NCBI RefSeq assembly: GCF_900106065.1
Contig: NZ_LT629796.1
Coordinates: 2,454,001 to 2,518,000 of the forward strand
DNA: 64,000 nt
Direction: 5' to 3'
DNA from: Pseudomonas mandelii
GTDB lineage: Bacteria; Pseudomonadota; Gammaproteobacteria; Pseudomonadales; Pseudomonadaceae
Below are positions 40,685-49,872 of this stretch, in pieces. Position 1 is the stretch's first letter; every line of letters begins with the position of its first letter. Under the pieces are notes generated by a model. The model was not told the origin of the DNA, made no database searches, and worked only from the letters and a program-made list of their open reading frames with translations. Both the position numbers and the translations under genes were made by a program.

Positions 40685-40782
40685 CCTGTAGGAGCGAGGC
40701 TTGCCCGCGAAGGCGTCACATCAGTCGACATCTTTGTTAACTGACACGACGCCTTCGCGGGCAAGCCTCGCTCCTACAGGGG
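40685..40782. repeat. REP palindrome pair, GTAGGAGCGAGGCTTGCCCGCGAA type
   Basis: Clean arms (cctgtaggagcgaggcttgc and gcaagcctcgctcctacagg) with a tgacgcc-type inner extension. It lies between convergent EAL and MATE genes. Confidence 0.9.
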
Positions 40783-40785
40783 ATC

Positions 40786-42186
40786 TCAGTCTGTCTGAGG
40801 GACTTCGAAACGCTGTACTGACGGCTCGCGCCGAATCATCCCTTTCATCTTCCACTCAAACGCCAGCGTCAGGCTCACCGCCGCGCACGCCAGGCCCAGC
40901 GCCAATCCCCACCAGACGCCTGTCGGCCCCCAGTTCAAGTTGAACGCCATCCACCACGCCGCCGGCGCACCGATCAGCCAATAGCAACCCAGTCCGACCA
41001 GGAACGTGGTCTTGGCATCCTTGAGCCCGCGGATGCAGCCCATGGCGATGGTTTGGGTGCCGTCGAACAGCTCGAACCATGCCGCCACCGCCAGCAGGCT
41101 CACAGCCAGGTTGAAGACGTCTCGAAAGGCCGGGTCGTTGTGGTCCAGGAACAAGCCGATCAACTGATTCGGCAGGAACCAGAAAACCATGGCAAAACCC
41201 AGCATCGCCGCCGCGCCAAAGGCGATCCCCACCCGGCCGGCCAGTCGCGCGTCCAGCAACTGCCCGGCACCGTAGTGCTGGCCGATGCGCATGGTGATCG
41301 CGTAAGAAAGCCCCGCCGGAATCATGAACGCCACCGAAACAATCTGCAGGGCGATCTGGTGCGCCGCCAGTTGCGTACTGCCCATGGTGCCCATGCACAG
41401 CGCAGCGAATGCAAACAACCCGACTTCCACCGCGTAGGTGCCGCCGATGGGCAGGCCGAGACGCCACAGCTCTTTCAGGTACTGGCGGTTAGGCCGCGAC
41501 AGACCCTGGCGCAGCGGATACGCGTCGTAAGCCGGATGCCGACGGATGTGCAGCGCCAGCGCCACGGCCATCAGGTTGGCGACGATCGCCGTGACCAGCC
41601 CGATGCCCACCAGGCCCATTTTCGGCAAGCCGAACATCCCGGTGATCAACGCGTAGTTGAGCAGGAAGTTGGCCACGGTGCCGCCGAGGCTGATGACCAT
41701 CACCGGGGTCGCCCGGCCGATGGCGCTGGTGAAACCGCGCAGGGCCATGAAGCTCAGGTAGCCGGGCAGGGCGAACGGCAGGATCAGCAGGAACTGCCCG
41801 GCAGCCTGGACGTTGGTTTCGGTCTGGCCAAACAGCAGCAGCACCGGTTTCAGATTCCACAGCAGCAGGCCGGCCACCAGCGCCATCAACCACGCCAGCC
41901 ACAAGCCGGCCTGGGTCAGGCGCGCGGCACCGACGATATCGCCTGCGCCCTGACGGATCGCCACCAGGGTGCCGACCGCTGCGATCACGCCGATGCAGAA
42001 GATCGACACGAACGAATACGTTGCCGCGCCCAGGCCGCCACCGGCCAGCGCTTCGGGACTCAGGCGCGCCATCATTAAGGTGTCGGTGAGGACCATCAGC
42101 ATGTGCGCCAACTGCGAGGCAATCAACGGCCCCGCCAGCCGCAGGATGGCCCGGAGTTCGGTACGTGCTGGATGCTGCATGGTCAT
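40786..42186 (-). CDS. MATE-family multidrug efflux protein, NorM-like
   Basis: The product, about 466 residues from the ATG at 42186 (MTMQHPARTELRA), has twelve hydrophobic segments in the MATE plan, with LAGPLIASQLAHMLMVLTDT at the start and the second-half repeat beginning near LAAHQIALQIVSVAFMIPAG. MATE proteins export cationic drugs in exchange for sodium or protons. GAGG lies four bases before this ATG and ten before a second ATG at 42180, so either may be used. It is divergent from a LysR gene, which may control it. Confidence 0.9.
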   Translation of the reverse strand: MTMQHPARTELRAILRLAGPLIASQLAHMLMVLTDTLMMARLSPEALAGGGLGAATYSFVSIFCIGVIAAVGTLVAIRQGAGDIVGAARLTQAGLWLAWLMALVAGLLLWNLKPVLLLFGQTETNVQAAGQFLLILPFALPGYLSFMALRGFTSAIGRATPVMVISLGGTVANFLLNYALITGMFGLPKMGLVGIGLVTAIVANLMAVALALHIRRHPAYDAYPLRQGLSRPNRQYLKELWRLGLPIGGTYAVEVGLFAFAALCMGTMGSTQLAAHQIALQIVSVAFMIPAGLSYAITMRIGQHYGAGQLLDARLAGRVGIAFGAAAMLGFAMVFWFLPNQLIGLFLDHNDPAFRDVFNLAVSLLAVAAWFELFDGTQTIAMGCIRGLKDAKTTFLVGLGCYWLIGAPAAWWMAFNLNWGPTGVWWGLALGLACAAVSLTLAFEWKMKGMIRREPSVQRFEVPQTD

Positions 42187-42339
42187 CACGCCTCGGTTAT
42201 CGGAGTAAACAGGAGAGAGCCGATTCTCGGCGCTCTGCGGGGTTTTCACAAAGGGATAAAAAGGATGGGTGGCATGAGTCAGACTCATGCAGGCAAGTTT
42301 CTGCTAACGTGGCGCAACCGCGCTATAGGAGCTTTCCCA

Positions 42340-43260
42340 ATGTCCCGTCGTCTTCCTCCCTTGTATGCCCTGCGCGCATTCGAAGCGGCGGCGCGGCATA
42401 GCTCGTTTACCCGCGCCGCTGAAGAATTGTCGATCACCCAAAGTGCGGTCAGTCGACACATTCGTACCCTCGAAGATCATTTCGCCTGCCGGCTGTTTCA
42501 CCGCAGCGGGCGCAACCTGCAACTGACCGAGTCGGCGCGGTTGATCCTGCCTGGCATCCGTGAAGGTTTCACCGCGCTCGAACGCGCCTGCAATACCTTG
42601 CGCGCCGAAGACGACATCTTGCGCATGAAAGCCCCGTCGACGTTGACCATGCGTTGGCTGCTGGCGCGCCTGAGTCGCTTCCGGCACCTGCAACCGGGCA
42701 ACGAAGTGCAATTGACCAGTGCCTGGATGGACATCGACACCGTGGACTTCAACCACGAACCCTTCGACTGCGCCGTCATCCTCAGTAACGGGCGTTTTCC
42801 TCCGGACTGGGAGGCGACGTTGCTGTTCCCGGAAGAACTGATCCCGGTCGGCGCGCCGAACCTGCTGAAGGACCAGCCGTGGGACGTCGCACGCCTGGCC
42901 AGCGCAGAGCTGCTGCATCCAACGCCAGATCGTCGTGACTGGCGCAGTTGGCTGGAGCGCATGGGGCTGACGGATCAGGTCTCGCTCAAGGGCGGGCAAG
43001 TTTTCGACACGCTGGAGTTGGGCATGATCGCGGCGGCCCGAGGCTATGGCGTGTCCATGGGGGATTTGCTGATGGTGGCGGAAGATGTCGCGCAGGGTCG
43101 TCTGAGTTTGCCGTGGCCGACGGCTGTCGCCAGCGGTGAGCATTATTACCTCGTCTGGCCGAAAACCCGCCCGGGAGGTGAACGTTTGCGCCGCCTCAGC
43201 GACTTTCTGCAAGGCGAGGTCCGGGCCATGGATTTACCCGATGTAGAACGCTTGAGCTGA
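42340..43260 (+). CDS. LysR-family regulator, GcvA-like
   Basis: The 306 residues begin with a LysR helix-turn-helix (LPPLYALRAFEAAARHSSFT, RAAEELSITQSAVSRHIRTL) and continue with a substrate-binding domain that has the GcvA-group pattern (DWRSWLERMGL, AARGYGVSMGDLLM). Target unknown; the divergent MATE gene is a candidate. AGGAG precedes the ATG by nine bases. Confidence 0.9.
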   Translation: MSRRLPPLYALRAFEAAARHSSFTRAAEELSITQSAVSRHIRTLEDHFACRLFHRSGRNLQLTESARLILPGIREGFTALERACNTLRAEDDILRMKAPSTLTMRWLLARLSRFRHLQPGNEVQLTSAWMDIDTVDFNHEPFDCAVILSNGRFPPDWEATLLFPEELIPVGAPNLLKDQPWDVARLASAELLHPTPDRRDWRSWLERMGLTDQVSLKGGQVFDTLELGMIAAARGYGVSMGDLLMVAEDVAQGRLSLPWPTAVASGEHYYLVWPKTRPGGERLRRLSDFLQGEVRAMDLPDVERLS

Positions 43261-43444
43261 ATCGATGGAGCCCCAGCAATAGAGGCCTTGAGCCATATCC
43301 CGGCTATTTACTCAAGTATTCAGGTTTGCCGCCGAAAATCTGCAGGTGGGACCTTCGTGCAGGTCCCCTGTAATTCCTCTAATTAGAATTTTGCTGAGTG
43401 TGCATCGTGATCAGGATGATCCGGTCACTTGGCCAGGAGCTGTC

Positions 43445-45421
43445 ATGTCTCAACCTCGTGCTCGGATCGCCTCACAGCTTGGTCTTGCGCTTGCCGTGAT
43501 ACTGGCGATCGTCATCACTGGCAGTACCGTGTTCGCCCTGCGTTCGCTGGACTCCGCCAACCTCGCCACCCGCGAAGAGCACCTGGCCAGTGAAGCCCGG
43601 TTGCTGGCCGACCAGTTGAGTACCTTTCACGGCACGTTGCGTGAAAGCACTCAGCGTCTGGCCGGTCTGTTCGAGAAGCGCTTCAGCGCCGGCCTGAGCG
43701 TGCACCCGGACGAACCGGTGGCCGTGGCGGGTACGCAGACCCCGGGCCTGCACCTGGGCAGCGAAGTGTTGAACAACAACTTCAAGGAAGTCGACGAGTT
43801 CAAGCAGATGACCGCGGGCGTTGCGACGGTGTTTGTGCGCAGCGGTGAAGATTTCATCCGCGTCAGCACGTCCTTGACCAAGCAGGACGGCAACCGGGCC
43901 ATCGGCACCCTGCTGGACCACGCTCACCCGGCCTATGCACGCTTGATGGCGGGGCAGAGTTATGTCGGCCGCGCCTTGCTGTTCGACCGTTCCTACATGA
44001 CGCAGTACACGCCTGTACGCGACAGCAGCGGTAAGGTGATTGCCGTGCTGTTCGTAGGATTCGATTACACCGACGCACAGAACGCACAGTTTGAGAACCT
44101 CAAACGCTTCCGCATCGGCCAGACCGGCTCGCTGGCGCTGCTCGATGAGCAGAAGAAGTGGTTGGTGCCGATTGCGGGTGTGCAAGCGCTGGATCAAGCA
44201 GTCCCGGCCATCGTCGATCTGGCGAAAACCCCGGGCAAGGGTGATTTCTGGAGCGACAAGTCCGAAGACTTCTACAGCGTGGCCGTGCCGTTTGAAGGCG
44301 GCCCATGGTCGGTGGTGGCAAGCATGCCGAAAGCCGAAATCAGCGCCGTGACCTGGAGCGTCGGCATTCAACTGGCGATCGGCAGTCTGCTGGCGACGTT
44401 AATCGCCGTCGGCTCGGCGGTCTGGCTGCTGCGCAGCAAACTTGCGCCGCTGGGTGATCTGGTGCGTCAGGCAGAAGCCCTGGGCGCCGGTGATTTGAGC
44501 GTGCGCCTGAGCGTGTCGAGCAACGACGAAATCGGTCAGCTGGCCCGTGCCTTCAACCAGATGAGCCAAGCCTTGTCGACCATGGTCGAGCACATTCGCA
44601 AGGCCTCGGTCGAGGTCAACAGCCGTGCCCAGGCGTTGTCCGGTCTGTCCGGCGGTGCCTATGAAGGGATGGAGCAGCAGTCGGGCGAAATCACCAGCAT
44701 GGCCGGTGCCGTGGAAGAGTTCAGCGCAACCTCGCTGAACATTGCCGACAACATGGGCAGCACCCAGCGTCTGGCGCAGGAAAACGCACAGCAAACCCAG
44801 ATCGGTCGTACCTCGATGGACGAGGCGTCCTCGTCGCTGGAGCAAATCGCTGGCGCCTTGAACAGCACCGCCATCGTGATCAATACCTTGGGGCAGCGCT
44901 CCCAGGAAATCGGCGGCATCGTCGGGGTGATTACCTCGATCGCCGATCAAACCAACCTGTTGGCGCTGAACGCGGCCATCGAAGCGGCCCGCGCCGGTGA
45001 GCAAGGTCGTGGTTTTGCGGTGGTCGCCGACGAGGTGCGCAACCTGGCTTCGCGTACGCGTCAGGCCACTGACGAAATTTCCGGGATGATTCAAAGCATC
45101 CAGCAGGAAACCGGCAATGCGATCAGCACCATGGAACAGGGCAATGTGCTGATGCAGGAAGGCTTGTCACGCAATGCCAACGTGGCCTCGGCCCTGGCGC
45201 GGATCGATGAGCAAAGCCGCTCGGCGGGCCAGCAATTTGCGGCGATCACCACCGCGACCCAGGAGCAGAGCAGCACCGCGACCTTGCTCAGCAGCAACCT
45301 GCAAAGCATTGCGCTGGCAAACAGCGAGCAGCGCGAAGTGGTGTCGAACCTGGCCGTGACCGCCAAAGAGCTGGAGAAGCTGGCGGCGGACTTGCGCCAA
45401 GAGGTTGACCGGTTTCGTTGA
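43445..45421 (+). CDS. Methyl-accepting chemotaxis protein with periplasmic Cache domain
   Basis: The 658-residue chemoreceptor has a first membrane helix at about 10-32, a periplasmic domain of about 270 residues in the Cache style ([39 protein letters not shown]), a second helix near 305-325, a HAMP segment and a cytoplasmic signalling domain with the conserved hairpin tip [20 protein letters not shown]. It should feed the CheA pathway. The Cache_3/sCache pattern is often associated with organic acids, but the ligand cannot be read here. AGGAG lies five bases before the ATG. Confidence 0.93.
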   Translation: MSQPRARIASQLGLALAVILAIVITGSTVFALRSLDSANLATREEHLASEARLLADQLSTFHGTLRESTQRLAGLFEKRFSAGLSVHPDEPVAVAGTQTPGLHLGSEVLNNNFKEVDEFKQMTAGVATVFVRSGEDFIRVSTSLTKQDGNRAIGTLLDHAHPAYARLMAGQSYVGRALLFDRSYMTQYTPVRDSSGKVIAVLFVGFDYTDAQNAQFENLKRFRIGQTGSLALLDEQKKWLVPIAGVQALDQAVPAIVDLAKTPGKGDFWSDKSEDFYSVAVPFEGGPWSVVASMPKAEISAVTWSVGIQLAIGSLLATLIAVGSAVWLLRSKLAPLGDLVRQAEALGAGDLSVRLSVSSNDEIGQLARAFNQMSQALSTMVEHIRKASVEVNSRAQALSGLSGGAYEGMEQQSGEITSMAGAVEEFSATSLNIADNMGSTQRLAQENAQQTQIGRTSMDEASSSLEQIAGALNSTAIVINTLGQRSQEIGGIVGVITSIADQTNLLALNAAIEAARAGEQGRGFAVVADEVRNLASRTRQATDEISGMIQSIQQETGNAISTMEQGNVLMQEGLSRNANVASALARIDEQSRSAGQQFAAITTATQEQSSTATLLSSNLQSIALANSEQREVVSNLAVTAKELEKLAADLRQEVDRFR

Positions 45422-45437
45422 GTCGTCGCTGAAATAG

Positions 45438-45534
45438 TCTTCGCGGGCAAGCCTCGCTCCTACAGGGGCATGTGGCGTTCCACTCTTGTGTGAACGACAT
45501 ATCACCTGTGGGAGCGAGGCTTGCCCGCGAAGGG
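45438..45534. repeat. REP palindrome pair, inverted order
   Basis: Arms ttcgcgggcaagcctcgctc and gagcgaggcttgcccgcgaa flank a segment with its own short palindrome (gttccactcttgtgtgaac). It separates the chemoreceptor from the convergent end of the srf-tag-like operon. Confidence 0.88.
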
Positions 45535-45560
45535 CTCACCTCAATGTTCAGATCAGACGA

Positions 45561-46982
45561 TCAATCACACTTGGCATTGCTCGACACTTCCTTGCTCGCC
45601 AGTTTCAACTGCTTGCCCAGCTCCGCCGCATTGGTGCTGCTGTAAACCCGGCCGCCGGTGTTTTCAGCGATGCAACGTGACGGGCCGCCGGCACCGATTT
45701 TCACTACGTTGACCCGCAGCCGCGGTTGATCCCTGGCGATTTGGCGGGACACGGCGCACACGTCTTTCTGGCAACCGTCCTCACCGTCGACGAACATCAC
45801 GATCACGGCGTCGTTATTGCGCCCGTCGACGGTGCTTGCCGCGTGGGCCAGGCTGTCGGCCAGTGGTGTGCCGTCGTTGGGCACCAGGCCTCGAATCCCG
45901 TTGATCAGCCGCTGACGGTCGCCGAACTTGAACACGCCCTGGTCCGGCGTTCTTTCGCAGCCGGCGAAGGTGATCAGGCGCGTGTCGATCTTCGGGTCCA
46001 GCCCGTTGATCATGCCGGCCAGCGAGTCCTTGGCGACGTCCATGCGGCTCGGTTTGGCGAAGATCTGCGTGGTGCGGTTCACATCCAGGTACTTGTTGAG
46101 CTCGTTGCCGAAGAACCAGTCCTCGTCGGCTTTCACAGACTTGATGTTCAAATCCATCGAACCCGAAGTGTCGAGCACCACCACAAATTGCGGGATCTCT
46201 GCGTTGGGCGCTTTTTTGCGGCAGGCGAAGTTGTCCAGCGTCGGGGCCGGTGGCGGGGCGGCCACGACCGGTTTTGGTGGCGGGACGGGCTTGGGTTCCG
46301 GCACCGGCACCGGCACAGGTTCTGGCACGGGTTCCGGTTCTGGAACCGGCTCGGGTTCCACGACAGGCTCGGGAACAGGCTCAACCGGTTTCTCAACCGG
46401 TTTCTCGACCGGCGTCACCACTGGCGCTACAGGTGGAACCACGACAACGGGTTCACGGTGCAAGAACCACCAAAGCCACAGCGCCAGAAGCAGCAACAGC
46501 AGCGCCAGCAAGGCCGCCGCGATCCACCAGCCGCGACGCGACGGCGGCACTACCGGCACCACTGGAACAACCGGCGGCACGATCGGTTTGGGCGGGCGCT
46601 GGTTCCAGCGCACCACCAGCGGCTCGCCGTTGAGGCTGTAGAGTTTATCCAGCTCGGGCGTGCCGAGCAGGCTGCGCAGGTCATCCGCTACGGTGGGCTG
46701 ACCGCGTTTTTGCAGTTCGTCCGCCAACTGTCCAAGGGACGTCTGACGCACTTCATAGGTTTCCAGCAAACGTCGTTGCGCGTCCTCGTTGAGGTCGGCA
46801 TAGGGCGTGGGTTGGCCACCCAGTTCAGTCCACCATTCCAGCACGTCACCGCTGCCCATTCGCGGGATGGCGAAGAGGCTGGCGACGGTCGGCGGAAAGT
46901 GTTTCTGGATGAGGGCGACTTTGGCTTGCAGCGCACTCATCCCCTCTGGTGTGGCTTGCGCATCCCTGATGACCCGCTGCAT
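45561..46982 (-). CDS. Membrane-anchored vWA-domain protein, last gene of the srf-tag-like operon
   Basis: The 473 residues comprise a soluble N-terminal region (1-125), a Pro/Val hinge (130-147), one membrane helix at about 152-173, a Pro-Glu-Val repeat tract at 190-248, and a C-terminal von Willebrand A domain with an intact metal site: DTSGSM at 271-276, then NDGTPLADS and FVDGEDG. A cysteine-rich end may form disulfides, so the vWA domain is probably periplasmic, held off the membrane by the stiff tract. It starts 57 bases after the second lipoprotein gene. vWA domains mediate metal-dependent protein contacts; the partner is unknown. No family name for the N-terminal region is recognised. 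Confidence 0.85.
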   Translation of the reverse strand: MQRVIRDAQATPEGMSALQAKVALIQKHFPPTVASLFAIPRMGSGDVLEWWTELGGQPTPYADLNEDAQRRLLETYEVRQTSLGQLADELQKRGQPTVADDLRSLLGTPELDKLYSLNGEPLVVRWNQRPPKPIVPPVVPVVPVVPPSRRGWWIAAALLALLLLLLALWLWWFLHREPVVVVPPVAPVVTPVEKPVEKPVEPVPEPVVEPEPVPEPEPVPEPVPVPVPEPKPVPPPKPVVAAPPPAPTLDNFACRKKAPNAEIPQFVVVLDTSGSMDLNIKSVKADEDWFFGNELNKYLDVNRTTQIFAKPSRMDVAKDSLAGMINGLDPKIDTRLITFAGCERTPDQGVFKFGDRQRLINGIRGLVPNDGTPLADSLAHAASTVDGRNNDAVIVMFVDGEDGCQKDVCAVSRQIARDQPRLRVNVVKIGAGGPSRCIAENTGGRVYSSTNAAELGKQLKLASKEVSSNAKCD

Positions 46983-47039
46983 GACGACGATTCCTGAAAA
47001 GGGTGCAGGCCGCCATCGGCAGGCCTGCGGGGTGAAAAG

Positions 47040-47546
47040 TTACTCTTCGTAACCGAGGCTGAATTGCAGCTGATTCACTTTCTTCTGCAAGGCCTTCAGT
47101 TGTTCCTGCTTGGCAGCCAGCGTCGCGGGTGAGGTCTTGGTCACGGGCGCTGCCTGGGAGGCCTTGAGCTGCTGCTCGAGCCCGGCAATCTGCTTCTGCA
47201 CCTGGCTTTGGTTGCCATGCCGGGCCTTGAGCGAGGTCAGCAACTGGCCCAGCGACTGGTTCAGCGCCGCCTGGGACTTCTGCTGGCTGGCCAGATCGGT
47301 CTTGGTGCTGAGCTGCTGGGCCTGAATGTTCTCGTACACCTGGCGGAACATCGCGTTTTCCTGGCGGGACGCGGTCAGGGCCAGTTCCTTCTGTTTGACC
47401 TGGTCGCTATAACCACCAGAGTAGTCGCAGTTCATCTTGGTCAGCATGCTGCTGTCGCGATTGGTCGCATCGCATTCGCCCGGCTTCGTCGCGCAACCGC
47501 TCAGGGCCAGGACGGCGGTGAGGACCGCCAGCTGTCGTAGAGTCAT
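47040..47546 (-). CDS. Coiled-coil lipoprotein
   Basis: The 168-residue product has a signal peptide with lipobox (LALSGC, Cys18) followed by Ala, predicting the outer membrane. After a short CDATNRDSSMLTKMNCDY region with two cysteines, the rest (about 45-165) is Gln-, Lys- and Ala-rich with heptad character and no Pro interruptions, indicating a long coiled coil. It begins four bases after the preceding lipoprotein gene, whose coiled-coil plan is similar, so the two may form a pair. No named family recognised. Confidence 0.8.
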   Translation of the reverse strand: MTLRQLAVLTAVLALSGCATKPGECDATNRDSSMLTKMNCDYSGGYSDQVKQKELALTASRQENAMFRQVYENIQAQQLSTKTDLASQQKSQAALNQSLGQLLTSLKARHGNQSQVQKQIAGLEQQLKASQAAPVTKTSPATLAAKQEQLKALQKKVNQLQFSLGYEE

Positions 47547-47550
47547 GTGC

Positions 47551-48282
47551 TTAGCCCAGGGTGATCGCGGAACGCTGGTTGTACAGACCGTCGACTTCCT
47601 TTTGCAGGGCGGCGACTTTCTGGTTCATTTTCAAAATGTTCATGTCCACCTGCTTGATCTCGGCACCGGCGCCTTGTGCACGCTCGGCATCCGCCACTTT
47701 GGTGTACTCGGTGACCTTGGTGCGCATGTTGCCGAGGTCTTTACGCAGGCGCGCGATGTTCGAATCGATCTCGGCGATTTGCACTTGGGCCTTGGCCTTG
47801 TCGACTTTCTTGTTGGCGATGTCCTTTTTGATCTGGGCGATTTGCGCCTGGTCATCATTGATGACTTGCTGAGCGGTCGCGGTACGGGCGATCACGTTCT
47901 GGGTGTCTTGCTCGACGTCGCTGTTCATCTTCGCCAGGCGGGTGGTGGTGTCGGAGTATTCGCTGCGACGTTGATCCAGGTAATAGTTCGCGCCCATGGC
48001 CACGCCACACGCGGTAATACCGGCGGCGATGGCGCAGACCGCCTTGTTGCTGCTATTGGACAGTGCGCAACCGAGGATGCCGACACCGGCGCCGACCGCA
48101 CAGGCCTGGTAACCGGATTTGCTGAAAAACTCTGCGTCATTGCCTTGGGTCAGACGCGGGTCGGCCCCCTCGCTGCCACCGAGCATCGAGCTGCCGGTGT
48201 TGGCACAACCTGTCAGCAACAGGCTGCCAGTGAGGACAAAAGCGATCTGTAGCTTGAAGCGAGTCCAGAGGCTGCGCGACAT
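47551..48282 (-). CDS. Gly-rich and coiled-coil lipoprotein in the TagQ position
   Basis: The 243-residue lipoprotein has lipobox LLLTGC (Cys26) followed by Ala, predicting the outer membrane. Residues 57-100 are a Gly/Ala/Cys-rich hydrophobic stretch (AVGAGVGILGCALS, CAIAAGITACGVAMG) like a glycine zipper, and 105-243 is a long coiled coil. Its position beside FGE-like, permease and ATPase genes equals that of TagQ, the outer-membrane lipoprotein of the H1 type VI threonine-phosphorylation pathway. I call it TagQ-like by position and plan, not by a proven alignment. AAGGAG precedes the ATG by eight bases. Confidence 0.78.
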   Translation of the reverse strand: MSRSLWTRFKLQIAFVLTGSLLLTGCANTGSSMLGGSEGADPRLTQGNDAEFFSKSGYQACAVGAGVGILGCALSNSSNKAVCAIAAGITACGVAMGANYYLDQRRSEYSDTTTRLAKMNSDVEQDTQNVIARTATAQQVINDDQAQIAQIKKDIANKKVDKAKAQVQIAEIDSNIARLRKDLGNMRTKVTEYTKVADAERAQGAGAEIKQVDMNILKMNQKVAALQKEVDGLYNQRSAITLG

Positions 48283-48327
48283 GGTGAAACTCCTTGGTGA
48301 CGGTGTTGGCTGTTGTTGTTGAGTAAG

Positions 48328-49872
48328 TTATTGAGTGACGGTCTTGCAGCTGGTCAGCCAGGCATCAGTGTCGATCTTCTGCTTTTGCAGGAAGGTCTTC
48401 TGATTGGCCCAGTGGGTGCGCAAATAGGGTTTGAGTTCTTGCAGCTGCTTGTTGCGGGTGATGATTTCTTCCATCACCGGCACCTGCGCTTCCAGCAGCG
48501 GCTGGCCATACAAGGTTGCCGATTCCACCAGGCTGCTGGCGTAGTAACGGCTGAGTTTGTGCAGGCGATCCTTCTGCTCGTCGAGCTTGCCTTTGCGCAT
48601 GTCGCAACTGGCGTCTTTATCGGCGGATTCGCAGTTCAGCTTGTAGTTCTTCTGCAAGAAGTCCACGTACTGGCCGTCGTCGAGCATCTTGGTGCACAGG
48701 AACGCACCGAGGTTGAGGCTGGCGCGGATCGCCTGGTCGCGGGTTTCTTCCTGCTGCTGGTTGCTGGCGCGCAATTGGTTTTCCAGCGCCTGAAGCTTTT
48801 CCTTGAGCGCCTTGTCTTCGACGCCCGAGGCCAGGGTGTTCAGTGACTGAACGGTGCCTTTATCTGCCGACTCGGTTTCCTTGCTGCCGGTGCCGAGTTT
48901 CTTCCAGCTGCTTTCAATGCTGGCGACACGCTCGCGGGACGTCAGGGTCGGCGAGACCAGCACCAGTCGCATACCGGTGGTTTTGTTTTTCACCTGGCCT
49001 TCGGCGTTGTAGTACGGCTCTTCCTTGCGCAAGCCGGTGCGCAGGTCGGCCTGGGCGGTCAGGTAGTTGCCGCCACGGACCACATAGCCACCGGCCTGGC
49101 CGTGCTGGCGGTCGAGTTTGTTCAGGCGGAACGGCTCGAACATCATCTCGTCGACGTTGCCGAGCATGTCGTGCAAGCCCAATGGATTAGGCTTTTGCAG
49201 GCCGGACAATTGCAGTTTGCCGTTGGACGATTGCGCCCCCGCGAACCACTCGTAGGCGTTGATACCGTCGGGCATCGGGTAGCGCGTATCGCGAAATTCC
49301 GCTGCGCCGACTTCCAGGCCACCGCGCGCCGCGAACTCCCACTCGACTTCCGTCGGCAGGCGCAGGAAGCCCAGTGCGCCGTCTTCTTTCGGCAATTTGC
49401 CGGCCGCGTTTTTGCGCAGCCACAGGTTGTATTTGTCGGCCGCTTCGACGGCTTGCACCCAGCTCACGGACACTTGCGGCAGGCGCATTTTGGTGGCGGC
49501 GGTGGGGCAGGTTTCTTCGGTCAGCGCGGCGTATTGGAGCTGACTCATCTCGTACTTGGCCATCAGGTAGTAGCGGGATTTGTCATTCTTGGCGCCGGTG
49601 AAACTGCCGGCGATGAAGGTCGGCCGGGTCTGTTCGACGTAGCCGTATTCCGCGCCGTCCTGACCGATGTTGATCGGGTAGTCGTCAAGCGGTCCGGCGA
49701 CCGGAATGAACACCTTGCGAAACACCATCGAGCCTTCGCACGGCATCGGCAGCACGACGTCGCTGGCCTCGGGCATCGGGTTGTAATACTTCTCTTCCCA
49801 GCCCGCCGCCGAAGCGTCGAGCAGGTAGCCGAGGCTCAGGGGCAACAGCAAGCCAAAACGTTTATAGCTCAC
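48328..49872 (-). CDS. Formylglycine-generating-enzyme-like periplasmic protein (TagR-like)
   Basis: The 514 residues have a signal peptide (cleavage near ASA-AGWEE), an FGE/SUMF1 fold at about 45-305 with RLPTEVEWEFAARGG at 171-185, GNVDEMMFEPF at 238-248 and VVRGGNY at 264-270, and a C-terminal helical region of about 190 residues. The cysteines that make FGE catalytic are absent after VVRGGNY, so it is probably a binding protein rather than a formylglycine enzyme, like TagR of the H1 type VI system. The start is a GTG overlapping the permease stop by eleven bases. Confidence 0.85.
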   Translation of the reverse strand: MSYKRFGLLLPLSLGYLLDASAAGWEEKYYNPMPEASDVVLPMPCEGSMVFRKVFIPVAGPLDDYPINIGQDGAEYGYVEQTRPTFIAGSFTGAKNDKSRYYLMAKYEMSQLQYAALTEETCPTAATKMRLPQVSVSWVQAVEAADKYNLWLRKNAAGKLPKEDGALGFLRLPTEVEWEFAARGGLEVGAAEFRDTRYPMPDGINAYEWFAGAQSSNGKLQLSGLQKPNPLGLHDMLGNVDEMMFEPFRLNKLDRQHGQAGGYVVRGGNYLTAQADLRTGLRKEEPYYNAEGQVKNKTTGMRLVLVSPTLTSRERVASIESSWKKLGTGSKETESADKGTVQSLNTLASGVEDKALKEKLQALENQLRASNQQQEETRDQAIRASLNLGAFLCTKMLDDGQYVDFLQKNYKLNCESADKDASCDMRKGKLDEQKDRLHKLSRYYASSLVESATLYGQPLLEAQVPVMEEIITRNKQLQELKPYLRTHWANQKTFLQKQKIDTDAWLTSCKTVTQ

